A stretch of DNA of 64,000 nucleotides, from assembly GCA_016110215.1 (NCBI GenBank), contig JADWQD010000011.1:496001-560000 (forward strand), written 5' to 3'. Positions 42,901 to 53,639 of the stretch are shown in pieces. Under the pieces are notes generated by a model that was not told where the DNA came from, ran no database searches, and saw only the letters and a program-made list of their open reading frames with translations. The DNA is from Capronia americana (taxonomy: Eukaryota > Ascomycota > Eurotiomycetes > Chaetothyriales > Herpotrichiellaceae). A program made the position numbers and the translations under genes. Each line of letters starts with the position of its first letter. Position 1 is the stretch's first letter.

Positions 42901-43208
42901 CTCCTCAGACTGGGTGGCGTGGGGGTAGCTGCGAGGGGATACTGTTTGAGGTCCAAATCCTGCATCCGACGCGGCTGCCGCACCCGCAGTGGAGGGAATT
43001 TTGTGGTTGTGGTTGTGGTCGTAGTCACGACGGTAGTTTGCGTAGCTGGTGCAAAAGAAAACTGGCCGAATAAGGCATCCGCGTCCGCAGTCATTGTGCG
43101 ATGTATGTGGTTTTCTTTGCTTCGTGGACGTTTTCCGAGTCTATGACTCCTAGGCCGAGGACGGTAATGGTCGTGTCGGACCTCCTCTATTGTTTCCCCG
43201 TCCTCCAT
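39936..43208 (-). CDS. cdc4: F-box/WD40 substrate receptor of SCF ligase (Cdc4 type)
   Basis: Two exons are inferred: 40128-43208 and 39936-40073, with a 54-base intron (GTAAGT donor, TTTTGCAG acceptor) in the last blade, giving 1072 residues. Without that intron the frame would end wrongly after TYVEV. The long N-terminus (about 1-470) is disordered and holds a poly-Thr tract. The F-box (LAILPPELALNIIRFLDLKS) lies near 470-515, followed by a basic segment and then about eight WD40 repeats from about 680 to 1015 (for example GHEGGVWALQYDGNTLVSGS and GHTSLVGLLDLNCDRLVSAA). This is the Cdc4/FBXW7/Pop1 layout: it binds phosphorylated cell-cycle regulators through the propeller and Skp1 through the F-box. 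The start used is the first true ATG; a GTG 24 bases upstream is in frame but is unlikely to be used. Confidence 0.92.
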
Positions 43209-44422
43209 TGCACTTCTAGCTGACGCTGTCACCGTATCACTTTTGGGTCGATGATCATCTGGTAGGGTAAATGGGGAGTCGCGTTGTAATATGCGAGAGG
43301 GAGATCAATCTGGGTCTAGGACAACAAGTGACGACGATAGACTGGTCTCTTCCTGACCCGTGCCGATAGGTATGAAGACTTGGATAATGAGTGGAAGTGT
43401 TGATATGGAGGATCGGGTTGTCGAGGCCAGACAGTGGGTGCGTGCCCTCGGCTGGGCTTTGACAAAGAGAAGGACAATTGAGACTCGTGGATATCGGAAA
43501 CACAAATCGCTGAAGGCTGGCGGTGACCTTCTCTTGCTGCTTCAGTGTGGTAGCGGAGGAATTCAGAGGTAGGGCGGATTGGTACAGGTGAATATGGGTC
43601 TTCAAACAGCGTGGGTGTTTGGTATGCGAGTGTTTCGGAGACTGAGGGTGGGAGCGAGGGTGGGAGCGCGGGCGGACCAACCCAATCCTGCCGTCGGCGT
43701 GAGCGGCTCTCTACGATCGAGGCGGAGAAAACGCAAGCGCGCTTCCTGGGAGCCTTGACTGGTGGTTGTCTCCCGAGCGCCCGCGCCACCGAAGATGTGG
43801 CTTTCCGGAAGCAACCGTAAACAAAGGTTTTCCTCGACTCTGTTGCCACCAGATGACCAAGCTGTGAGTGAGGCCAGCACCAGGCGCGACGTCAGCTTTC
43901 TGCCTACTACTGCATGCACTTCGATGTATTCACGGGAGGTATCAGGCTGAGGTATGATGTCTTCAGTTCAGTTGCACGGGGTTTCGAGGGCGAAAATACA
44001 ATTCACCGTGGCCGAAGCTTTACTCCTAGGTGCACTCCCACGCACTCCTCGAGGCTGAAGTAACGGCGTGGGCGTAGAAGAACAGCCAGAGAAACGTCAC
44101 AGAATGGATTATTTGCTTGGAGCTGCTGGATTCCGATCCGACGGCGTTGGTCTTTCCCTCCCGTCTTGCTAATGGATCGACTGGCCGCATGCAGATGTCA
44201 CGAAATATCCCAGTCAACTTGAGAGCATACAATGGCTGGTCCTTGACTTGCTGAGACTCATGAGTCACGCGTATTGGCAGGGGCAGACAAGATAGTGATT
44301 TCTTGTCATGATGCTCAAGTTGAGAAAGTCAACTTTCCACTGCGAGTTCCCTTCACTTTGACTTCACTTGTATCAACTACTTTCGTTTTGTCCTCAATGA
44401 ACATGCCATACAACTCCATATC
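43209..44422. promoter_or_regulatory. Divergent spacer between cdc4 and hop1
   Basis: About 1.2 kb between two divergent start codons, so both promoters should lie here. Only short, low-quality reading frames are seen. Confidence 0.5.
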
Positions 44423-46691
44423 ATGATGCCACAGCAACTACTTCTGGCTCAGCCAGACAAGCGGACCCTTTCCCAAGACGAAAGCCTTGCTTTGGTTCAG
44501 ATATTCCTCAACGCAGCACTGGCGTGTATCGCTCATGCAAGACAGCTCGTTCCGTGGATAGCACCGTGTTTCTGCACTCGATACATTGACCAAATCGTAG
44601 TCAACGGTGAGCAGAATGCAAAAGCCCTATATTCAGCTTTCCAAGCTCTCACTCCAAGGGACGCCAGCCACGGTCAAGAGACCAAGATTCTTGTCCGTGG
44701 CGGTCACAGACGCGCTGACCAGATACTTGAAATGCTTGTAGGCGTGGACCTCACCCTCTCTTCTGTGTTGCTGACGAGCGTCTAGGAACAAGGAGTCTTC
44801 GAAGCTCTCGAACGTGGTTACCTGCAGGATCTCCATGTCTTTGTGACCAAGACCTCACAAGGCCAACTTTCCGTCCTGGAGAACTACCATTTCGTCTTTG
44901 CTTATGAGCAGGGGAGGGTCAGTAGCATCCAAGTGAACCCCACGAATCACACCTTTACCCTAGAGAATGTCCACAAGAGCTTCAAGGCGAGCATCCGAGC
45001 ACTGCTTCGATCATTGCGCGACTTGCCTCGGCTTCCAGGTTTGCTCTGCCAGCCTTCAGCTGGTTCAATGCGTTGACTGTTGACAGCTCGCCGCAGACTG
45101 GGCATGAGCCTTGCATACAACAAGTCATGTCCAACACTATATCAGCCACCGGGGTTTGTGGACAAAAATGACTTTCAAGAGGGGGATGCTGAATCAGTGT
45201 GCGACTCGTTAGTGGGAGGTCCTGAAGATATCGTTGGCGTGCTGGAGTCAGGTCACTACCAGATCCGTGTCACTGTCCGTATGGCAGACTCTGAAGCTCA
45301 AGACTCGTCACTTGACTCCCAAGATGCAGAGATGAGCAAGCGCCTTCAGGCAATGCAAAAGACTTCATCTAGTCACAGCAACAATCTACTCTCAACACTG
45401 AAGGAATCGACACCTGCCACAAAACGCCGCACCAACGCTCCAATTCCTAGTGGCAAGCGTGCGAAGCCCACTGCCCCACGAAACTCTGAGGGGGAGATGA
45501 TAGCGGGTGCAACCCAAGCAAGTGCACTCAATAGCGCCGGTAGCCTGGGGAACATGAGCGTCGCTCAGCGGAAGGCAGTCGGCCTGAGGGGCTCGTCAGT
45601 CCAGGCCACCGCGGCAAGACAGGGCTTGCCAAACGAGACAGGTGCTCGTCTTGCTGTGACAAAGCTGGCGGAGCTTCTGGTACACTGCTATGCAGTCCAG
45701 AAAGAGGAGGCAGGTGGTGGTGGCGGCGACGGCGGAGGAGCGGTATTTGATGAAGACTTACTCGCTGAAGGAAAGATCAAACGCGTCACTCGATCGGACC
45801 ATATCAGCTGTGAATGCGGAAGTCCGAAGGAATCCAGCGGAATGGTAAGGATCTCTCATCATGCGCTCTTCGGTGGACTGACTTGGGCAGCTATACTGCG
45901 ACGTATGCGACGCATGGCAGCATGGAGAATGCTATGGGTATCACGAGATATCGCCCGCAGCCATTGCTGTTGATGAACGCTTCTGCTACACCTGTCTGTT
46001 GTTTTCCTGGGAGCCTAGTCCCGGAGTGTCACCTTTGTCCGCCATACTCTTGCGGAAGGCTGTCAACTGCTTGACAACTCAAGTCAAACCCGGATCACGA
46101 ATCGATTACGACTTCCTGCGCACCAGGCTCGACCCTGCTCGATGGACCAAAGATGTTCTCAATCGTGTGATGGATCGTCTGGTGGAAGAGCGCCTGCTTC
46201 TGCGTCGGGAGCGACGACTTTTCGAGGTTCGATCTCTCAGACAGTCAGAGCTGCACCAGGTCAAAGAGAAGTGCACCAGTGCCTTGGCGTCAATAGACCA
46301 TCTGTACGAGGCATCTCCAAATGGTGAAGATCCCATGAAACGCACTACTGAGATTATGCGGGCGCTTGAAGCATATGCTCATGGACAGGATTACGCGACA
46401 GCCGAAGGTTGTGAGGAATTGGTGTCGTACGACGAGTTTGGTGACCCTGTTTTACGCTGGATATATCGTCCTGCCTCCAGGGAGCCGCCTATGGACGCAA
46501 CCGTCGATGCAGGAGCAGCAACACCGGTACGCCGACGAAAAATCAGCATCTCCCGCATCTTGATCAATGTTGACTACTCACCCTCTGCAGCCAGCGTTAT
46601 GAACATGGAAGAACCATCACACCTAGTCCGAGACGATCTACTGTACGACACTGATTCAAGCACAGCCGAAACCATCATGACTGCAGACTGA
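44423..46691 (+). CDS. hop1: Meiotic HORMA-domain protein Hop1
   Basis: Four exons are inferred: 44423-44737, 44786-45038, 45087-45844 and 45891-46691, with introns of 48, 48 and 46 bases and 708 residues. The N-terminal HORMA domain (about 18-250) is seen in SLALVQIFLNAALACIAHAR, ILVRGGHRRADQILEML then EQGVFEALERGYL across intron 1, and RRRLGMSLAYNKSCPTLYQP after intron 2. A disordered Ser-rich linker follows. Around residues 431-475 lies a PHD-like zinc finger (CECG, then YCDVCDAWQHGEC over intron 3, then RFCYTC), and next to it a winged-helix-like segment (SRIDYDFLRTRLDPARWTKD onward). HORMA plus PHD plus winged helix is the Hop1 layout: it binds meiotic chromosome axes and controls break repair. 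The splice joins each restore family sequence. Confidence 0.93.
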
Positions 46692-48546
46692 GGCAGATGT
46701 TGCAAACGCATCTGCAGGCAGGAGGTGAACAGTGGGCCCGAGAAACAGGTGGAGGTGCAAACCTGCAACACATGCAGGCTACCAGAAGTGTACTCGGTCA
46801 GCGTCTGGCGAGATGCGAAGCGGTTGTTGTGGTCTGATAAGCAGTGGGCGGCCACGAGGGAAAACACGTGGCGATCGTGGCTGACTTGGCTGCTTCTATC
46901 TGAATCCGAGTGGAAATTATGCCAGTTGATTCTGCAAAGAAGCCTCAAAGGTGGTGGAACATATTGTGTATGAGGAGCTCAGATTGTCTGAAGACTCTGC
47001 TAAGCTTACAGGAGAAAGATTAGCTGTCTGTATTACTATGTAGCGACATCAGTCTCATCCACGCCTAGTTGCGAGACAAGTCACAATCTCTTCTGTTCCT
47101 GAGAGGCTGAGACATACTCACACGTGTGAATTGCGCAAAAACATCTGTACCTCGAGTCATCGACTTCCAATGGCGCAGGTTGTGTCCACTGGGACCTCAG
47201 CAATCAACACCACGGCTGCCACGTTATTATTCATGGCTAAACTTAGTGATCTAGACTCAGCCAACCTTCCACACGGAGAATATTATGCAACGCCTCCTTC
47301 ATGGTCTTTCCGTAACTTCGGCGAGTGCTTGCCGTGAGGCTGAATCGCATGCTGTTGCAACTTACCATAGTACTCAGAATTTGTTGAAAACGATGGCCTG
47401 CCACTGAGCCGGCACTCATATAGCGGATGGACAGAACGCAAGAAATAACCCGCAGTACTGTAGGAACCTAGTTAGCCTCGTCCGAGCATTCAGCGGTCAA
47501 GCACCGAGTCGCACTCACGGATTTCTTCTGGCGGCCTTTCAGGCAGGCCTGGCGCGCTAGATTTTAAGCGTCTCCATTGTCTGCTGCGTCCTTTCCTGAA
47601 GGAGCCCCGATCTGCTTCCGCGGTCGGACTGAACTCTTCAGCCATGCTTGAGAGTGCACCCTGTGTAGCCAAGGTGAAGGACTTAGCCCCGGTCTCTGTA
47701 CCCCTATGTGGGAGTCACCCAGCCTACGGCCTCTAGCACACGGCAGAGGCGCTCCAAGAACACGAGAGAAGCCGACAAGCTGCGCCCAGAACACGGTCAT
47801 GTTACCTCAACCCTATCGCATTAGGCGAATCAGAACCGGGTCAGTTCTGGGGTACGTACTCGTGCTGTAACTTCCCACCAGCTTTTATCGGCAAGCGTTT
47901 CCCAAGTGCGGGATGACATGCGACGTAGGCGGACCCCTGGCATGGCTAGGTTGCTGCCCACTTGCTTTAGCAGCCATCTCGGGCTTTTGTGGGAAGTGGC
48001 CGCTGTCCATTGGCACACCGCGCGCCTATTTGGCTCTGCCTATCGAGCTGTCTCCAACCCGTCATCCCGCCTGAAGGAGCCGGCTGGTCCACCACCGGCT
48101 GATGGGCTGCTCACCTGCAAGACCGATTCCTGGACTGGCAATCTGAGTGCTCATCATACACTTGTTGCTCCTCGCCGCCAAATGGTGGTTCCCTCACCTG
48201 GCAGAGTTGTCCTGAGACGAAATCCACTCACATCGCAGCCGCAGTCAATTCGGCTTCTCCTGGATGGCTCAACCATGACTTCTCGGGGACGTTGACGCGA
48301 AAAGAACAGCGCTTTCCTTCACTCGACGAGATAACACCCAGCCTACGAACGAAATATCGTTCATCTCTGCCGCCTGCGCTGCCTCAACCTGCCATTCCGT
48401 TTCCTTCAGAAGAGAGCATCGTTTCTGCGAAATTCACGTTCGCCAACCCACTATCGAGATAGCGGCCGCAGCCACTTGACTGAGCACCACATGGTATAGA
48501 AGCCGGCATGAACAGACACACAGCATAAGTCCGAGGCAAAAGTGAT
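46692..48546. other. Intergenic, about 1.9 kb
   Basis: No gene could be supported. Frames are short or Arg/Pro-rich and protein-unlike. The right part must hold the promoter of the next gene. Confidence 0.45.
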
Positions 48547-50775
48547 ATGGGTAGCGGCCAAAGATTCCGCTTGCCGACTGCCCTGAAGCGAACAAAATCC
48601 AGTGCTCGTCAACAAGACTGGCAACCAGAAGGGAACGAGCATAAAGTACATCACATACTTGGAATTTCCGAGACAGACCTGAATACTGCACGTAACCAAA
48701 GCATTAGCTCATCGATAACGGCCAGGTTGCCAGCATTGTCATTTTCCGATGCCACGACTGAGCTGGGCTCTTCCAATCCACCAACAGAACAGTTGGAAAC
48801 CACTAGGGATCTGAATTTGAAGGCATCGTCGGTGTTGCTGCACGAGGAGTTTCTGCTAAAGGCAGATGTTACGGACTCAAGCAGCTCCAAGCGATTGAAA
48901 GCGCACGGCTCATCCTCGACCCTGCACTCCTTCTACGATGCTCAAAAGACTCCTCGAGCAATTTCACAACAAACGTCGGATTCTTCCAGACGAGATTTCG
49001 CCCTACGGAAAGGTGCTCCTGTAGTTGTCAAACCCGCAACGGACAAGGACCCACTTCGACAATTGAAGCTCTTCCGTCTCTCTAGACACGGAAACAAGGC
49101 TAGAGAGAAGACACCTACGAAAGCTGGACCTCAGTCACCAGATTCGTCCGGGGAGATGCGGTTCGGTAATCAACGGTCTCTGAGGTCATCAGATCAAGTG
49201 GCATCTTCTGGCTTCTTACACCCCAATTACTCGTCCAAACCTAAGAAAGGCGTTCATTTCAATCCTGACCGACCAAAGACAACAACAACCCTCAGTTCAG
49301 AGAAGTCGAAATCCTCTGTTGGACTCCGCTCTCGGCAAGAAGCACCCCAGTACAAAATGAATATTAGGCGGCCGAAAGCTGGGGCAAAGCATTGGTTCGA
49401 TGGGCTGGAAGGTGACAGCAGTGACGATGAAAGTGTCCACGAACCTGCGCTCCAGCCTAGCTTCGCGGCAGGGATAGAAATGGCTTTTGAAGGTGGAAGG
49501 ATAGGTCCCGTCGCAAAGAACGAAGCTCGCACCACCTCTCACGTGCTGGATCACTCATCTCGAAGCACAACCTCCAGGACACTGTCAAACCACATGTTAC
49601 CCAGTTCGGCCATACCACCTCGTGTCGCGACACTCAATGCCAAGACATCTAGATCTACACTGTCTCGCAATGAGTCTCAGTCAGTCTCGTCAAAAGCGAA
49701 AGCAGGTTCACTCGCTTCGACCGACCTGCAGAAGACGAGCGTTCTAGATTTATCCTCCTCCTCTGACGACGACGAACCACTAGCGCCAATCAGAAAATCC
49801 ACCCAGGTCCCACTACCGGCCATACGCGACAGCATAGCCGTCGAGTCCTTAGTTGAATCAGAGATCGAGATAGGGACGGCCAAAGCCATTAGCACCAAAC
49901 AGGGTACTTCGGTAAAAGCCACGCCAAGTTTGAAGCGGGTTCACGCTTCTCAGCATCGGCGCGATGTAAGGGAATCGACGAAACCATCCACCAGACGACG
50001 GGAATCCCGATCGACATATTACAGTGACTTGTCATCGAACCCGATGCCAGAGGAAGACGATCTACTCACTTCATTTCCACCAACACCAACCACGGATCAG
50101 GCGTCTTTACATCGTCCATCTTTCCACGATCTCCCACTTTCGGACACCGCCAGTATTGAGAGCAGAAGACTGATGAGTGTGACCAGGCAGGAAGAATCTC
50201 TCTTAGCTGCTATAAGGTCCAAGAAGGCTGTGCTGGGCCAGTCATACAGCGCGAGCACGGATTCACGTATACAGGCACTGATGAACACCGATCGAAAACC
50301 GTTGAAGCGCAAGCAGCAGGGCCCAGGGAGCTCTGCCGCGCTTGATATCCAGTTGACGGGGCTGGCAAGGATGCCCGAGCGTGTACAATCCCCTTCTTCC
50401 GACACAAACTTTGATCAGGCTTCTTGCACGACTTTCCAGACCGGGCCCTCGAACGATCCAAGTGTGCGATACTCGATCGCCAGCTTCCAAACTGGCACAT
50501 CTGTTGCACCTGACACCGATATTGCGTCCTCTTTCGCCCCTTTTTCGCCAGCACTGCTTCAACCGCGCAGCAATGGTCTCAATAGGATGAGCCGGTCGAC
50601 CTTCTTTTCGACGTCGACGAATAGTTCGAGAGACAACTCACGAAGTCGGAAGGAGAGTCAATACCTAGCTACTCTGGACAAACTACAAGCGCCACCGAAG
50701 AGGGAAGAGGTCTCTTCGCAAGACTTCATTGATTGGCCTTACAACGGCTGGATGAAAGTTGCCACGGCGCACTGA
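48547..50775 (+). CDS. Large disordered protein of unknown function
   Basis: A single-exon frame encodes 742 residues. It is rich in Ser, Thr, Arg and Lys, with charged clusters and acidic Ser runs (SSSSDDDEP near the middle), the pattern of a disordered, heavily phosphorylated protein. Near the C-terminus a short motif occurs twice, TFQTGPS and SFQTGTS, about 19 residues apart. It ends with FIDWPYNGWMKVATAH, which could be a conserved peptide. A basic segment is present, so a nuclear place is possible. No domain is recognised and no function is offered. The coding look is supported by the length of the frame and the even spread of codons. The start is the first ATG of the frame. Confidence 0.8.
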   Translation: MGSGQRFRLPTALKRTKSSARQQDWQPEGNEHKVHHILGISETDLNTARNQSISSSITARLPALSFSDATTELGSSNPPTEQLETTRDLNLKASSVLLHEEFLLKADVTDSSSSKRLKAHGSSSTLHSFYDAQKTPRAISQQTSDSSRRDFALRKGAPVVVKPATDKDPLRQLKLFRLSRHGNKAREKTPTKAGPQSPDSSGEMRFGNQRSLRSSDQVASSGFLHPNYSSKPKKGVHFNPDRPKTTTTLSSEKSKSSVGLRSRQEAPQYKMNIRRPKAGAKHWFDGLEGDSSDDESVHEPALQPSFAAGIEMAFEGGRIGPVAKNEARTTSHVLDHSSRSTTSRTLSNHMLPSSAIPPRVATLNAKTSRSTLSRNESQSVSSKAKAGSLASTDLQKTSVLDLSSSSDDDEPLAPIRKSTQVPLPAIRDSIAVESLVESEIEIGTAKAISTKQGTSVKATPSLKRVHASQHRRDVRESTKPSTRRRESRSTYYSDLSSNPMPEEDDLLTSFPPTPTTDQASLHRPSFHDLPLSDTASIESRRLMSVTRQEESLLAAIRSKKAVLGQSYSASTDSRIQALMNTDRKPLKRKQQGPGSSAALDIQLTGLARMPERVQSPSSDTNFDQASCTTFQTGPSNDPSVRYSIASFQTGTSVAPDTDIASSFAPFSPALLQPRSNGLNRMSRSTFFSTSTNSSRDNSRSRKESQYLATLDKLQAPPKREEVSSQDFIDWPYNGWMKVATAH

Positions 50776-51699
50776 CTGCTATTTATGACGCTTAGTCGTT
50801 GATTGCATTTCATTTGCCATATATTTCTTGGGTCTTGACCAGGCCATTGATGATGACTTTCTCAGTGGCGGTGGCACACTTGTACATTAGGCATGCTCGA
50901 GGTATCAAGCTGCGGTCGTTCAATGATGACGGAGGGCACTTATGAGCTGGGTAATTGTACAATAACAGACTCGGTTGGTCAGTCGGGGCTGAATATACCG
51001 AGAGTCAATACATTCGTGATGAACCAGTGGAACACGCCCCTCCCTTGGACTGCCGCTTCGACGTCGAGTCTTGTGAATCATCGTGCATCCCAGCGCCCGG
51101 GGGTGAGCCTCGAGCATGTGGCTGTCAAGGCTGGCTGGATGACAGAAGAGGCGATGGGCCTTGGGCCGCATCAGCCGAAACTCTAGGCTCTCGACCTGGA
51201 GCATAGGCGAAGTCGATGGGGCTCACCAGGCCCGTTATGATGTTATGACCCTCTCTCAACCTCAGTTTGGACGCACACCGCCAAAAACGGGACAAGCGAA
51301 AAGTTGGCAAGCCGGCAGCGCATGACGCGGGGCCAAGGAGCGAATCTGGCGAGGTTCGCGAAACGCCAATCGACGCGGCATGAACAATTCCACCGTCGCC
51401 AACAGTTTCCCGTGCTCCTGTATCGCCTGCCACACAACTACAAACCAAGTCATTCATTTATGCTCGCGTGTCCGGTGACGCTGTGGTCATTGCTATCTCA
51501 TATCGCTGCTTCCCACGGGTCCAACGTGCTAGAAGTAGACTCACTACCTCTCACATTTCCCGAGACCGTGTCCGCTCCTTCTTCAGCCTACTTTTTGCAT
51601 CCTCTAGATGACGGAGTGCCCTGCCTGGCGCAGAGCGTCTTCGGCATTATACCGTCGAACCAGCGTACTTAACCCTGTATTGCTACCGCCTTGAGCGCC
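50776..51699 (+). promoter_or_regulatory. Spacer and promoter of the transporter gene
   Basis: About 920 bases between two plus-strand genes. No coding sequence is seen. Confidence 0.4.
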
Positions 51700-53211
51700 A
51701 TGGGCGTGGAAAGGCTGGGCAACACGCCCAAGCTCATGGGTGTATCTTTACGGAAGCTCTCCTTGAGCATTGTGAGAAGTTCCTCGAGGACCATGCGGCT
51801 ACAAGCAGACTGACGCGTGAAACAGCTGACAGTCCAGTTTTCCACCTTCATATTAGTACGTGTTTCGAGCATCATCGAGAGATTCTGGACTGATGTCTAT
51901 GGCAGCTTCTCCATTACTCTCGCGTTATGCCCACAGTCGACGGACGGCGTTATCTTCCCTCGACCGCCATCTTCCTGGTCGAAGTCCTCAAATTGGCGGT
52001 ATGCCTCACAATATCCCTGTACGAAATCTCTCTGTCGGCTCCTCGATCCACACCCGCAACTTCTCTTCTCAGCACTTTGGGCGCCGCTATTCTCGCCGGC
52101 GACAGCTGGAAAATGGCCCTTCCGGCTGGGCTCTACACACTCGCGAACAGTCTGCAGTATGTGGGCATCTCAAATCTCGACGCGGCGACGTTCCACGTCA
52201 CATACCAGTTCAAGATCTTTGTCACAGCTGTCTTCAGTGTCATGCTCCTGCGAAGAACAATTTCAGGCCGGCAATGGCTATCTCTGGTATTGCTCATGCT
52301 GGGAGTTGCGATTGTCTCACTCCCTCACGACTCGTCGGCGTCCCTAGCTTCGAGCCACCATACCCACATCTACGTGCCGCGATCGTTGAACCCACTCAGC
52401 GAGCATTTCAGGAGGGAAGACCATGGTCCGCACCTCAAGAAGCGATCAGCAACGTACGAGGGCATTGAAGAAGACGAGCTCGCCCTCTACACCCCCGGCA
52501 TGGACGCTTCCGTTGGGTTGTTTGCTGTGCTCGGCGTCTGCATATGTTCAGGTCTTGCAGGAGTCTATTTTGAAAAGGTCATCAAGGAGTCGCCCAGGCC
52601 AACATCGCTCTGGATTCGAAATGTACAGCTCTCGACATACTCACTCTTTCCGGCATTCTTCGTCGGCATTCTGTTTCTTGATGGCGAGACCGTCGCCAAG
52701 TACGGCTTCTTTGCGGGCTACAATTGGGTGGTTGTTCTATCAATCGCGATTCAGTCTTTTGGCGGCATCGTGGCGGCGTTCTGCATCTTTTACGCCGACA
52801 ACATCTCGAAGAATTTCGCTATTAGCATCAGCATGGTCCTCAGCAGCCTCGCGAGCTTCCTATTTTTTGACTTCGCCATGACCGGTCATGTAGGTGTATT
52901 GTTCTGAAATCTGTGGGCACACTGACACTAATGGCGCGTAGTTCTTGATTGGAGCATCCATAGTCCTCCTCGCGACCTGGGTTTACAACTCCGAAGAAGC
53001 CCGGCAGCTCCAAGCTCCGGCGATCATTCTCAACCAAGACGATAAAGCAGCTCTCAATGGTTCGGCTGGGCTCAACGACATGTCAATCCAGATTCCAAAG
53101 ACTCCTTTGCTTCAGGAGGAGACGGCCTTGGCCACTTCAAGACCTGGTTCACCCAGCCACAAAAAGAGAAATAAGGAAGCTCTTGGCTATTTTACAAAGC
53201 ATCACGACTGA
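51700..53211 (+). CDS. Nucleotide-sugar transporter (UDP-galactose type, SLC35A)
   Basis: Four exons are inferred: 51700-51771, 51826-51855, 51906-52889 and 52942-53211, with introns of 54, 50 and 52 bases and 451 residues. The joined N-terminus reads LSLSILTVQFSTFILLLHYS then RVMPTVDGRRYLPSTAIF, matching the Gms1/SLC35A start. About ten membrane spans follow, with the family motifs LQYVGISNLDAATFHVTYQFK and GVYFEKVIKESPRPTSLWIRN. A hydrophilic central loop rich in His/Ser splits the halves. It should carry UDP-sugar (probably UDP-galactose or UDP-GlcNAc; the exact substrate is not readable) into the Golgi lumen in exchange for UMP. The C-terminal tail is soluble and ends in KHHD. The 30-base second exon is short, but its boundaries restore the expected sequence. 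Confidence 0.92.
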
Positions 53212-53639
53212 GGCAGGCGCTGAGGCAGAACTAATGCTTACGACTGGAAATGACATCAACATTGGGGTATAATGATGGATTGATGCTACAAGCCCAGAGC
53301 AGCGAGGAAACACCAAGGATAGGAGGTGCAGGGGCATTTGGGAGCTCGAGCTGAAAGCTCTCTTTGGACATAGCAGAGTACCGTAAGTGGTTGAGGAGCC
53401 CGTTTGAGATTCGACAAGGAAGAGGCGAAAGTGAATTCAATGTCAAGGGGAAATGCTGGCACGTGACCTCCTTGCACTCGCTGTCAGTCGTGGCTTCCCT
53501 CTGCGACGCCCTCACCTGCACGTTGCCTCCCTGCATCACTTTTCCGGTTTGGTTGAAAATCTCTTTTGCTCGGATGCCTTTGTCCTACTTCCACCATCAT
53601 TCCTGTGTGCCACTGCATGCATGACCCTCCAACAGTGCC
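53212..53639 (+). other. Spacer before mer3
   Basis: About 430 bases between same-strand genes, ending in a C/T-rich stretch near the mer3 start. No gene is seen. Confidence 0.45.

Noticed and set aside
43316..43849. 177-codon minus-strand frame upstream of cdc4
   Set aside because: Probably the promoter or leader of cdc4; it does not join in frame to the cdc4 coding sequence and has no recognised domain.
47906..48295. 129-codon plus-strand frame
   Set aside because: Arg/Pro-rich, without a domain or a promoter-like context.
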